DNA of 10,107 nucleotides from Dehalococcoidales bacterium (GCA_020343555.1 CP070800.1:1103286-1113392); one strand, 5' to 3'; shown: positions 1 to 6,603, numbered from the stretch's first letter. The notes: a model not told the origin generated them from the letters alone. Numbers and translations are program-made.

Positions 1-379
1 GAGCGCGGAAATAGATAAACATGATGAATGCTCCGAAGAGTACAAAAGGTAGGAGTCCTATCAACCAGTTACCCCAGTCTATTCCGCCAGACTTTATTTC
101 ATATTCAACATCCTTGTTGAGTCCGAGTTCGGTCAGGTCCTTGTAATTGTGATTCTCGATATTCGTTTTTACTACTGTACCGTCGTTCTTGGTTACTGTG
201 AGCCACGGATATTCTTCCAGTATATTATCGATCTGGTTGCTGTTGGACATGACTATAACTTCACTCAAGGGAAGTTCGTCCGGTTTTTCGGGGGTAGACA
301 GCAGTAGAGTTGCTACAGAAACTGCTCCTACGAGAATAACAATATATAATAATCCACTTCGTTTCCAGTTAAATCCCAT
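1..379 (-). CDS. ftsH: ATP-dependent zinc metalloprotease FtsH, N-terminal part (cut by window edge)
   Basis: FtsH is the membrane-anchored AAA+ protease that degrades misassembled membrane proteins and regulatory proteins. Only the first 126 residues are in the window, and the AAA+ and M41 protease domains lie beyond base 1. What is visible is the usual FtsH N-terminus: a short basic start (MGFNWKRSG), a first membrane segment at about residues 9-27, an extracytoplasmic domain of about 75 residues containing PLSEV and a LTVTKNDGTVV strand pattern, then a second membrane segment at about 104-123 ending in FIYFRA. The ATG is preceded by AGGTG at a normal spacing, and an extended -10 promoter lies just upstream. 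The assignment rests on this architecture and the FtsH_ext-like motifs. The diagnostic ATPase and HEXXH motifs cannot be seen here. Confidence 0.85.
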   Translation of the reverse strand, partial: MGFNWKRSGLLYIVILVGAVSVATLLLSTPEKPDELPLSEVIVMSNSNQIDNILEEYPWLTVTKNDGTVVKTNIENHNYKDLTELGLNKDVEYEIKSGGIDWGNWLIGLLPFVLFGAFIMFIYFRA

Positions 380-417
380 CTTTTTCACCTATATGAGTTG
401 GCCTAAAACTCTAGCTT

Positions 418-426
418 ATTATAACA
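418..426 (-). promoter_or_regulatory. Extended -10 promoter of ftsH
   Basis: Read on the minus strand the bases are TGTTATAAT, a perfect -10 hexamer with the TG of an extended -10. The expected start of transcription is near 411, giving a leader of about 30 nt that carries the AGGTG ribosome site of ftsH. The -35 region at 17-nt spacing is poor (TTCCTA). This suggests ftsH can be transcribed independently of the endonuclease IV-like gene upstream. Confidence 0.6.
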
Positions 427-445
427 GATATATCAGTATGTAGGA

Positions 446-461
446 AGCTGGACATACAGCT
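446..461. repeat. Short inverted repeat between the nfo-like gene and ftsH
   Basis: AGCTG (446-450) and CAGCT (457-461) form a perfect 5-bp inverted repeat around a 6-nt centre. It lies just upstream of the ftsH -10 box, near the -35 position. It could be an operator or chance. There is no U-tract, so it is not an intrinsic terminator. Confidence 0.2.
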
Positions 462-485
462 AGATAAACATAACCATAAAGCTCG

Positions 486-1313
486 TTATAGGCTGTCGTA
501 GTACTCTTTCATCAGGAGGGCGTCCTCTTCGAGGTTGGGGCTTTCGCAAATCAAGAGTCCCTTAACATCAGAATCTTTTAAAGCGTGGAGCAGTGCTTTA
601 TAGTTGAAATCTGACTCTTCAAGATCGAGATGTTTAAGTTCGCCTTTTGGTCCGTACTTGATACCTGAACAATGTATATGCATATCGTCAAGGGCTGATT
701 TTCCCAGTCCCGACACAATCCTGCTGAGTACGTCAGTGAATTCATCGAAGGTATTCATGTCGCCCTTCAAGGCGTGATTGTGAGCGAAGTCAACACAAGG
801 AGCCGTGCCATTAAGTTCAGAGCAAAGTCTGATAATTTCGTCTACAGTACCGAATTGACTGCCTTTACCCATAACCTCTGGTCTGATGGTTATCTCAATC
901 TCTTCCTGCTCTATCATATCCTGAGTGTCTTTCAAGTTCTGCTTTATCTTCGGGTAGGCGGTTTCGATCGGATCTCCCATGAAGAAGGCGGTATGTACGA
1001 CGACACTTTGTGCTCCGCAGATAGACGCTATTCTTGCTGCATGAAGGATTCTCTTTTTACTGGCAGTAATTTTCTCTGGTTCCTTCGCGTTCAGGTTGAT
1101 GTAGTAAGGAGCATGGACTGATAGCTTGATATCGCATTCGGAAGCTACTTTTGCTACCTCAATAGCAATATCCTCTTTCATCTGCACGCCCTTGACGAAC
1201 TCGATCTCCATGCAGCCTAACCCGAGTTCCGAGATGCGTCTTACGGCATTAACCGTCGATTCTCCGGTAGTACTGTGAGGTTTTCCGGCCGTTCCGAACA
1301 GCAGTCCTGCCAT
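486..1313 (-). CDS. Endonuclease IV-like AP endonuclease (family 2, TIM barrel)
   Basis: This 275-residue protein belongs to the xylose-isomerase-like TIM-barrel superfamily and most resembles deoxyribonuclease IV (Nfo), which cuts DNA 5' of abasic sites using three metal ions. Visible family motifs, numbered from the chosen ATG, are SVHAPYY (H67), VVHTAFF (H107), RPEVMGK (E146), CVDFAHNHA (D175, H178), HIHCSG (H212/H214), KHLDL (H228) and LLICESPN (E257). These match most of the metal ligands of Nfo. The Asp that precedes the late His by two residues in E. coli Nfo is Leu here, as I align it. The start chosen is the ATG at 1313, because GGGAG lies 8 nt upstream. A TTG at 1328 would add five residues but would consume that ribosome site. 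It is divergent from marR and lies upstream of ftsH on the same strand. Abasic-site repair is the likely role; a sugar isomerase-like activity cannot be excluded. Confidence 0.78.
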   Translation of the reverse strand: MAGLLFGTAGKPHSTTGESTVNAVRRISELGLGCMEIEFVKGVQMKEDIAIEVAKVASECDIKLSVHAPYYINLNAKEPEKITASKKRILHAARIASICGAQSVVVHTAFFMGDPIETAYPKIKQNLKDTQDMIEQEEIEITIRPEVMGKGSQFGTVDEIIRLCSELNGTAPCVDFAHNHALKGDMNTFDEFTDVLSRIVSGLGKSALDDMHIHCSGIKYGPKGELKHLDLEESDFNYKALLHALKDSDVKGLLICESPNLEEDALLMKEYYDSL

Positions 1314-1502
1314 AATTATGTCTCCCAATCAAAAATTTAGGGAAATAAGTATTCAATATTTGCATATAACAGTTTTTATAATCAAGCTTATATTATTTGT
1401 GTACTTCCAATAAATAGGGAAACATGCTAATATAGTTTATATAGTGAATTATTTTGTTTATAAAATATTCATATTATAAATGGTGCTATAGAGGGGTGAT
1501 TT
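1314..1502. promoter_or_regulatory. AT-rich divergent intergenic region, nfo-like gene / marR
   Basis: These 189 bp separate two divergent genes and must hold promoters for both. The region is very AT-rich, so many -10-like hexamers occur and I cannot choose a single one with confidence. On the plus strand TATTAT (1472-1477) is a plausible marR -10. An 8-nt direct repeat TAGGGAAA occurs at 1338-1345 and 1415-1422. The marR ribosome site GAGGGGTG sits at 1491-1498. Confidence 0.4.
1457..1480. promoter_or_regulatory. Candidate MarR operator (inverted repeat over the marR promoter)
   Basis: TTTATAA (1457-1463) and TTATAAA (1474-1480) form a perfect 7-bp inverted repeat with a 10-nt centre. It overlaps the likely -10 of marR, 23 nt before its start codon. 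MarR proteins commonly repress their own operon by binding such dyads. The composition is pure A/T, so chance is a serious alternative. Confidence 0.25.
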
Positions 1503-1958
1503 ATGGACAAGGATATACTGGATAGTGTTGCCTTCGACCTGTTCTCGACCCTGCCGCTGATCCATAGAAGCATCAACAGAAAGCTGATAAAAACAGTGGT
1601 AACGAGTTTCAAGGAGGATATCGCACCTCCGCATTTCCAGATAATGAAACTGCTTGAAGAAGCAGGAACGCTTCACGTTGCCGAGATCGGTGAACGACTT
1701 CAGATAGCCAGACCACAGATGACGCACCTTATTGACAGATTAGTTGCACTCGACATCGTCGAAAGAGAAACCGACGAGGATGACCGTAGAATGCTGAATA
1801 TCAGGCTGAAAGATAAAGGTAAATCAATAGTAAAAGCACGTGATAAGCAGGTGATAAACGCTACCAGAGAAGCACTCTCCGGTCTTACCGACGACGAATT
1901 GAAACAACTCTCCATGTCTCTGAACAATATTAAAGATATTTTTTCAAAACTGGTCTAG
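1503..1958 (+). CDS. MarR-family winged-helix transcriptional regulator
   Basis: A 151-residue protein of normal MarR length. Helical N-terminal and C-terminal segments (about 1-35 and 110-151) would form the dimer interface around a central winged helix-turn-helix. PPHFQIMKLL starts the DNA-binding domain (about residue 42), the recognition helix is around ARPQMTHLIDRLVAL (69-83), and the wing carries the family signature DEDDRRM (91-97). GAGGGGTG gives a strong ribosome site before the ATG. It lies 58 nt upstream of a MATE efflux gene on the same strand, so it probably represses the pump and itself and is released by a small-molecule ligand. This is the arrangement of mepR/mepA in Staphylococcus aureus. 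The ligand cannot be told from sequence. Confidence 0.88.
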   Translation: MDKDILDSVAFDLFSTLPLIHRSINRKLIKTVVTSFKEDIAPPHFQIMKLLEEAGTLHVAEIGERLQIARPQMTHLIDRLVALDIVERETDEDDRRMLNIRLKDKGKSIVKARDKQVINATREALSGLTDDELKQLSMSLNNIKDIFSKLV

Positions 1959-1974
1959 ATATTAACTGTAATTA

Positions 1975-1997
1975 AAACCGGATCAAGGACCTGGTTT
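1975..1997 (+). other. Hairpin in the marR-MATE spacer
   Basis: AAACCGG (1975-1981) can pair with CC-T-GGTTT (1990-1997), giving a 7-bp stem with one bulged T and an 8-nt loop. It ends 19 nt before the MATE start codon, just before its ribosome site (AAGGT). There is no U-tract. It could set the ratio of pump to regulator by affecting translation or mRNA decay, or be incidental. Confidence 0.25.
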
Positions 1998-2016
1998 ATT
2001 AGAAAGGTAACGGTTC

Positions 2017-3477
2017 ATGATAAACACACGACAACAGATGCTTGCCAGTGGAAGTGTGGGCAAGGTGTTGTGGAAGTTGTCTTACCCCGCTGCCATCGGC
2101 GCGGCAGTAATGGCTCTTTACAATGTAGTAGACACGATATTCATAGGACAGATAGTCGGCCCTCTGGGTATTGCCGGACTGACCGTCGTTTTCCCTCTCC
2201 AAATTCTGGGAATGGGAATGGGAATGATGATCGGGATGGGGGCATCATCCATAATCTCAAGAGCACTGGGAGCAGACGATCCTGATAAAGCCGAACGGAC
2301 ACTGGGTAACGCAGTATTCTACTCGGTGGTCATAGGATTATTTATCGCTGTGTTAGGCCTTTCAGCATCGACCTTCTGGTTAAGACTGGCTGGAGCGTCG
2401 GATGCTATCCTGCCTTATGCCAAACCGTATTTCACTATCATCATGGCCGGTATGGTATTCCGGATCGGCGGGATGGGATTAAGTAATCTTATACGGTCTG
2501 AAGGGAATGCCAGGTACGCGATGCTTTGCATGGTTGTTTCGTTCGCGTTGAACATAGTCCTCGATGCAGTATTCGTACTATGGCTGAATATGGGTATACA
2601 GGGAGCTGCTATAGCGACGGTTATCTCTGAATTTCTTACAATCGGACTGGTGATACGCTATTATCTGTCGGGAAATTCAACCTTGAAGATTCACACGAAG
2701 AATTATATCCCGGACTGGAAAATTACCAGGGAAATGATGGCAATAGGTTTCGGGGCATTTGTTATGACTGCCGGCGGAAGTTTTGTCATGATGTTGATGA
2801 ATAATCTGCTCAGGTCTTACGGAGGAGATATTGCCATAGCTTCATTTGGGATGATTCATCGTTCGATGACTTTCTTCTTTATACCGATTATGAGTGTGGG
2901 TCAGGGATTGCAGCCACTACTTGGATTCTCTTATGGAGCCGGTCGCTATGACAGGGCGCTGGCATCTATAAAACTGGCGCTGATCGTTTCTACGTGTTTC
3001 GCCATCGTAGCCTTTTTAATAGTGTTCTTTTTCGCAGAACCACTTATGCATATTTTCACACAGGATGCCGAACTGATTTCAGCGAGCGCTAGCGCTGCCA
3101 AGATACTTTTCCTTGCGGCTTATCTCATAGGATTCCAGATGGTGGGGCAGACGGTATTCCAGTCACTGGGTAAAGCCGTTGCCACTTTCCTGGTTACTAC
3201 CTCAAGGCAGATTATCTTCCTGCTGCCGCTGATATTCATCCTGTCAAATATCTGGGGGCTGAATGGAATCTGGTATTCATTCCCGATCTCGGACGGGCTT
3301 TCTTTCCTGCTCGTAGTTGGGCTCCTATTCTTTACCATCAAGGATTTGAAACATGGAAAAATTAAGACCCCGCAACTTGGCATACCGCCGAAAACTGAAC
3401 CTTCTGAAGCACTGAAAGCCGGAGGATATATCGGTGGGATCAAGACCCAGGATCCATCCGATGGCGAGGAGTATTAG
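2017..3477 (+). CDS. MATE-family multidrug/cation efflux transporter (MepA-like)
   Basis: A 486-residue polytopic membrane protein with about twelve hydrophobic segments in two homologous halves, as in MATE antiporters, which export cationic drugs or metabolites in exchange for H+ or Na+. The N-terminal half shows the family pattern LSYPAAIG, ALYNVVDTIFIGQ and a glycine/methionine-rich helix (GMGMGMMIGMG) leading into ASSIISRALG. The second half repeats it with FMMLMNNLLRSYGG and GLQPLLGFSYGAGRYDRA. The overall style is that of the MepA-like subgroup. The last 40 or so residues are a hydrophilic cytoplasmic tail rich in Pro, Gly and Lys. The start is the ATG at 2017, with AAGGT about 9 nt upstream. 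It follows the MarR-family gene and is probably co-transcribed with it. Substrate unknown. Confidence 0.9.
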   Translation: MINTRQQMLASGSVGKVLWKLSYPAAIGAAVMALYNVVDTIFIGQIVGPLGIAGLTVVFPLQILGMGMGMMIGMGASSIISRALGADDPDKAERTLGNAVFYSVVIGLFIAVLGLSASTFWLRLAGASDAILPYAKPYFTIIMAGMVFRIGGMGLSNLIRSEGNARYAMLCMVVSFALNIVLDAVFVLWLNMGIQGAAIATVISEFLTIGLVIRYYLSGNSTLKIHTKNYIPDWKITREMMAIGFGAFVMTAGGSFVMMLMNNLLRSYGGDIAIASFGMIHRSMTFFFIPIMSVGQGLQPLLGFSYGAGRYDRALASIKLALIVSTCFAIVAFLIVFFFAEPLMHIFTQDAELISASASAAKILFLAAYLIGFQMVGQTVFQSLGKAVATFLVTTSRQIIFLLPLIFILSNIWGLNGIWYSFPISDGLSFLLVVGLLFFTIKDLKHGKIKTPQLGIPPKTEPSEALKAGGYIGGIKTQDPSDGEEY

Positions 3478-3510
3478 CGGAGAGGAATGGGAAAGAATAA
3501 ATGTGGGTTA

Positions 3511-3519
3511 TGATATAAT
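3511..3519 (+). promoter_or_regulatory. Extended -10 promoter of rsfS
   Basis: TGATATAAT is a perfect -10 hexamer with the extended TG. The -35 position is unconvincing. Transcription would start near 3526, leaving a leader of about 20 nt before the rsfS start codon. The same 9-mer occurs in the thiL promoter. Confidence 0.6.
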
Positions 3520-3546
3520 TATGTTAGAGAAACAGCTTAACTTGAA

Positions 3547-3906
3547 ATGGAGGAATGGTCCCTGGAATCACTCGAAATAGCTCAGAAAGCAGTCGAAATT
3601 GCCAACGATAAGCAGGCATCCAATATTGTTATGCTGGATACCAGCAAGGTATGCAGCTTCGCAGATTACTTTGTGATATGCAGCGGCGAGAGTTCCCGGC
3701 AGATAAAAACAATCGTCGAAGAAATCGAACACGCTCTCAAGAAAGCAGGTGTTCTTCCTCATCACCGTGAAGGCGAAACAGATTCAGGCTGGATGTTGCT
3801 CGACTTCGGCGACGTGATCGTCCATATATTCGCTACATATGAGAGAGAGTTATATCAACTCGACGAATTGTGGAGCGAAGCTAACGCTCTCCTCAGGATT
3901 CAATAA
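3547..3906 (+). CDS. rsfS: Ribosomal silencing factor RsfS (iojap/YbeB family)
   Basis: RsfS binds ribosomal protein uL14 on the 50S subunit and blocks subunit joining when nutrients are short. The 119-residue length is typical. Family motifs are clear: DKQASNIVMLD (21-31), CSFADYFVICSGESSRQ (36-52), REGETDSGWMLLDFGDVIVHIF (74-95) and a C-terminal YQLDELW (103-109). The start at the ATG at 3547 is set by an in-frame stop at 3538-3540, but no good Shine-Dalgarno precedes it. A GGAGG lies just inside the gene (3549-3553), 8 nt before an in-frame CTG at 3562, so a slightly shorter product is possible. Its 3' end overlaps the convergent ndk gene by 7 nt. The usual partner nadD is not adjacent. 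Confidence 0.93.
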   Translation: MEEWSLESLEIAQKAVEIANDKQASNIVMLDTSKVCSFADYFVICSGESSRQIKTIVEEIEHALKKAGVLPHHREGETDSGWMLLDFGDVIVHIFATYERELYQLDELWSEANALLRIQ

Positions 3907-4319
3907 TCGTATACCTGGTCTTTACCGAAAAACAGGTTAATCTCTCTCTCTGCAGATTCAGGTGAATCTGATCCGTGCACGGCATTCCGCTGTATATCAA
4001 TACCGAAATCTTTCCTGATAGTTCCATCTTCGGCATTTGCCGGATCGGTAGCTCCCATGATCTTCCTTGCCTTCTCGACCACCCCATCACCTTCAAGGAC
4101 GGCGGCGATTATCGGTGTGGAGGTTATATATTCCAGCAGGTCGTTGAAGAAATCTTTCCCGACGTGCATTTCATAATGTTTTTTAGCCAGTTCTTCGTCC
4201 ACGTGCAGCATTTTCAGCCCAACGATTTTCAGCCCGTTGCTTTCGAACCGGGCAAGAATACTTCCACCTGATTTTCTTTCCATTGCGTCAGGTTTCACCA
4301 GAATAAGAGATCTTTCCAT
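3900..4319 (-). CDS. ndk: Nucleoside diphosphate kinase
   Basis: Ndk transfers the gamma-phosphate between nucleoside triphosphates and diphosphates through a phosphohistidine and balances NTP and dNTP pools in the cytoplasm. The 139-residue length is standard. Seen motifs are ERSLILVKPDA (K9 in the nucleotide site), PIIAAVLEGDGVVEKARKIMG, TDPANAEDGTIR and the active-site NAVHGSDSPESA, with catalytic His at 115. The usual APGTIR is AEDGTIR here. The start is the ATG at 4319 because AAGGAG precedes it by 5 nt. An in-frame GTG at 4352 coincides with the predicted transcription start and is unlikely to be used. It follows tsaB on the same strand, with a 54-nt gap holding its own -10 box. Confidence 0.96.
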   Translation of the reverse strand: MERSLILVKPDAMERKSGGSILARFESNGLKIVGLKMLHVDEELAKKHYEMHVGKDFFNDLLEYITSTPIIAAVLEGDGVVEKARKIMGATDPANAEDGTIRKDFGIDIQRNAVHGSDSPESAEREINLFFGKDQVYDY

Positions 4320-4359
4320 TTCCACTCCTTGTTTATTTACCACTTTACTCACTAAGTAT

Positions 4360-4365
4360 ATTATA
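4360..4365 (-). promoter_or_regulatory. -10 box of the ndk promoter
   Basis: TATAAT on the minus strand lies between tsaB and ndk, 40 nt before the chosen ndk ATG. The predicted transcript start (about 4353) leaves a leader of about 33 nt containing the AAGGAG ribosome site. No good -35 and no extended TG are visible. ndk could also be read from the thiL-tsaE-tsaB transcript. Confidence 0.45.
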
Positions 4366-4373
4366 ATCTATCA

Positions 4374-5060
4374 TTATTTCTTACCACTTTTCGGTTTGGT
4401 TATCGACGGTCCCCTGAAGTAGTGCGGTTGAAGTGTGGCAGTGTCATCATAATCTCCTGCATTGATCCGTTTCAGTCCCAGTTCAGCGAGGAATCCCGCG
4501 CGTCTCATACCAGTGATGGCTGATAAAATTACCGCGTTATCGCCCAGTTTGGCTTTCAGTTCATCTTTAATTGTATCAATGTATTCACCGCAGAATACTG
4601 TTTTTATCTGAATTCCGGAGCACAGGTCATCGAGTGTCGACAGGTGTTCCACCTTGAGTTGCGTCCAGCTCGTATCCGTCATCTGGTAGAGAGCGGTAGC
4701 GACTTCCTCTCGACCGGCGTTCAACACCGGGCAAACGGGAAGTCCGGTTCGTGCATGCTGCCAGGCTTCAGCTTCGAGAGTGCTGATTCCGACAACCGGA
4801 ATATTGAGACTATAAGCCAGCGACCTGGCAGTACTAATTCCTACTCTCAATCCGTTGTAGCTTCCAGGTCCACGGGCAACGATTATGCAGTCGGCTGATT
4901 CGAGATTGAGGGCGTTTTGCTCCAGGAGGTAGTGGAGATTCGGCAGAAGCTGGATAGTGTGGTTTTTACCGCAGTTCCAGGTTAATTCGGCTAACATCCG
5001 ACCGTTTTCTACCAGGGCAAGACCGGCTGTATCGGTTGAAGTATCTATAGCAATCTGCAT
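4374..5060 (-). CDS. tsaB: tRNA t6A37 biosynthesis protein TsaB (YeaZ)
   Basis: TsaB is the non-catalytic ASKHA-fold partner that pairs with TsaD and TsaE to attach threonylcarbamoyl to A37 of ANN-decoding tRNAs. The 228-residue protein opens with the ASKHA strand MQIAIDTSTDTAGLALV, has the family hallmark ARGPGSYNGLRVGISTARSLA (62-82) followed by IPVVGISTLEA (88-98), and ends in the typical DTATLQPHYFRGP region. Its ATG follows the tsaE stop codon with no gap (TAA directly followed by ATG) and has no clear ribosome site, so translation is probably coupled to tsaE. tsaD and tsaC are not in the window. Confidence 0.93.
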   Translation of the reverse strand: MQIAIDTSTDTAGLALVENGRMLAELTWNCGKNHTIQLLPNLHYLLEQNALNLESADCIIVARGPGSYNGLRVGISTARSLAYSLNIPVVGISTLEAEAWQHARTGLPVCPVLNAGREEVATALYQMTDTSWTQLKVEHLSTLDDLCSGIQIKTVFCGEYIDTIKDELKAKLGDNAVILSAITGMRRAGFLAELGLKRINAGDYDDTATLQPHYFRGPSITKPKSGKK

Positions 5061-5537
5061 TTATCTATTAGTATAACCTTTGATTATATTTTGAGCCAGT
5101 TTAAAATAGTGTTCACCGGACGGTTCGAGGAGTAACCTCCGCCCTGTATCGCTGATATAGTCTATCCTTATCAATAATCTGTTGCGCGGCATTATACTGA
5201 TGGCTTTTTCAGCCCATTCCACCACGCTTAAACCATCACCGTAAAAATAATCATCCAGACCGAGATCTATACTCTCTTCGATATCATCGAGACGGTAAAG
5301 GTCGATGTGATACAGAGGAAGTCGTCCGTACAATTCTCTCATTATCACGAAGGTAGGACTCAGGACATAGTCATCTATACCCAGTCCAAGGGCAATCCCC
5401 TGGGTCAGGCAGGTCTTGCCGGCGCCAAGTTTTCCTTCCAGAAGGAGAACATCGCCCGGAACTGCAAGTTCACCGATAATAGTGCCGATTTTTTTTGTAT
5501 CCTCCGGACTGTTGCTGATCAATTCCAGTTCACTCAT
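5061..5537 (-). CDS. tsaE: tRNA t6A37 biosynthesis ATPase TsaE (YjeE)
   Basis: TsaE is the P-loop ATPase that binds the TsaB-TsaD dimer and resets it between rounds of t6A synthesis. From the chosen start the protein has 158 residues, with the Walker A motif GKLGAGKT at 35-42, SPTFV at 60-64, HIDLYRL at 77-83 and VVEWAEK at 105-111, all family hallmarks. Three in-frame ATGs are possible. The one at 5537 puts the Walker lysine at residue 41, as in E. coli, and has GGAG 11 nt upstream. The ATG at 5546 is only 2 nt from that GGAG, and the ATG at 5570 would overlap thiL by 16 nt and lacks a ribosome site. It lies between thiL and tsaB with little or no spacing, so one transcript is likely. Confidence 0.93.
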   Translation of the reverse strand: MSELELISNSPEDTKKIGTIIGELAVPGDVLLLEGKLGAGKTCLTQGIALGLGIDDYVLSPTFVIMRELYGRLPLYHIDLYRLDDIEESIDLGLDDYFYGDGLSVVEWAEKAISIMPRNRLLIRIDYISDTGRRLLLEPSGEHYFKLAQNIIKGYTNR

Positions 5538-5554
5538 CTTACTCATTACTCCGG

Positions 5555-6550
5555 TTAAAAGTGTTTCCATCCCGATGATTCCAGTGAAAGGCTACGGCCA
5601 TTTTCATCTATGACAAGTAGTTCTTTATCTCCGGTGATCTCACCGATAACGGTAATCTGACAAAGTGCGGTGTCCTTAACGCGGTTAATGACATCACCGG
5701 GACCTGTGAAAAGCAGTTCGTAATCTTCGCCGCCTGAGAGAGTCAGCCCCAGTGCATTTTCTCCAAAGTTATTCATGACTTCCGGGTGAACAGGGATAAG
5801 AGACGTATCAATACGGGCGCCGACGTTGCTGGCTGCACATATATGACTGAGATCGGCGACCAGCCCATCGCTTATATCTATTGTTGACCTGACTCCTTTT
5901 TCAACCAGTATCTGTCCCTCATTTATTCTGGGATTTGGTCTGAAAAATGCCTGTTTCAATATTTTCTCAGACTCGGGATCCAGGATGATATTTTCTTTCA
6001 GGATTGTTAACTCACCAGCCGATGCGCCGAGGTATCCGGTAACGGCTATCTCGTCACCGATCCTGGCACCGGACCTGGTAAGTATACGTTTTTCTTTATC
6101 TGTGTTTCCCAGTACAGTGATATTTATCGTAATAGGAGAGGCGCTACTTATATTGCCGCCTACGATAATGGTATCGTATTTATTTGCCAGTTCTATCATA
6201 CCCCGGTAAAGATCGGTAACGGACTCAATATCTGTTGAACCAGGAAGAGAAAGTGATACCAGGGCATAGCGGGGTAATCCTCCCATAGCGGCAATGTCGC
6301 TGAGATTCACTGCCATTGCTTTCCAGCCCAGATCCTCCCACGATGTGAAATCAAGGTTAAAATGGATGCCCTGCACCAGTGTATCGGATGTGGCAAGCTG
6401 GATTGACCGATCTCGCTTCCATGCAGCCGCGTCGTCACCTATTCCGAGAATTAGCTCAGGTCGTGCCAATGAGTTGTTATCAACGGTATCCTCGACCATT
6501 TTCCGAAGCAGTTCGATAAGTTCGAATTCCCCCAATTCCGATATATTCAT
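5555..6550 (-). CDS. thiL: Thiamine-monophosphate kinase
   Basis: ThiL phosphorylates thiamine monophosphate with ATP to give thiamine diphosphate, the active cofactor. The 331-residue protein follows the PurM/ThiL fold: SELGEFELI near the N-terminus, GIGDDAA (36-42), TSDTLVQGIHF (54-64), WKAMAVNLSDIAAMG (76-90), DISDGL (225-230) and SGGEDYELLF (272-281), which supply the Mg-ATP and substrate sites. The usual GGD of the central loop is GGN (131-133). The N-terminus fits the family, so the ATG at 6550 is almost certainly right, yet no ribosome site precedes it and the -10 box ends only 9 nt upstream. This implies a leaderless or nearly leaderless mRNA. It heads the thiL-tsaE-tsaB group and is divergent from argJ. 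Confidence 0.95.
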   Translation of the reverse strand: MNISELGEFELIELLRKMVEDTVDNNSLARPELILGIGDDAAAWKRDRSIQLATSDTLVQGIHFNLDFTSWEDLGWKAMAVNLSDIAAMGGLPRYALVSLSLPGSTDIESVTDLYRGMIELANKYDTIIVGGNISSASPITINITVLGNTDKEKRILTRSGARIGDEIAVTGYLGASAGELTILKENIILDPESEKILKQAFFRPNPRINEGQILVEKGVRSTIDISDGLVADLSHICAASNVGARIDTSLIPVHPEVMNNFGENALGLTLSGGEDYELLFTGPGDVINRVKDTALCQITVIGEITGDKELLVIDENGRSLSLESSGWKHF

Positions 6551-6559
6551 ATCGGAAAA

Positions 6560-6568
6560 ATTATATCA
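6560..6568 (-). promoter_or_regulatory. Extended -10 promoter of thiL, start codon 9 nt downstream
   Basis: On the minus strand the bases read TGATATAAT, identical to the rsfS element. The last base of the hexamer (6560) is followed by 9 nt and then the thiL ATG. Transcription would normally begin 6-8 nt after the hexamer, leaving a leader of about 1-3 nt. No convincing -35 is seen. Confidence 0.6.
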
Positions 6569-6603
6569 CGAAGAGCTAGCAGGTCTAAATAATGAGATAG
6601 AAA

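Noticed and set aside
189..443. Plus-strand reading frame of 84 codons
   Set aside because: It is antisense to ftsH, shows no family features, and runs through the ftsH promoter.
1338..1422. Direct repeat TAGGGAAA (1338-1345, 1415-1422) as a regulatory site pair
   Set aside because: Eight bases twice in an AT-rich stretch 77 nt apart is weak evidence and is not linked to a clear promoter.
3085..3096. 12-nt perfect palindrome AGCGCTAGCGCT inside the MATE gene
   Set aside because: It encodes a run of Ser and Ala in a membrane segment (SASASAAK); repeated Ser/Ala codons easily give such a palindrome.
3953..3970. Hairpin CAGATTC-AGGT-GAATCTG near the rsfS/ndk junction as a terminator
   Set aside because: It lies inside ndk, in codons of the conserved catalytic GSDSPES segment, and has no U-tract on either strand.
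4320..4352. Longer ndk with an N-terminal extension from GTG at 4352
   Set aside because: The AAGGAG site and the predicted transcript start both favour the ATG at 4319, and the extension has no counterpart in the usual Ndk N-terminus.
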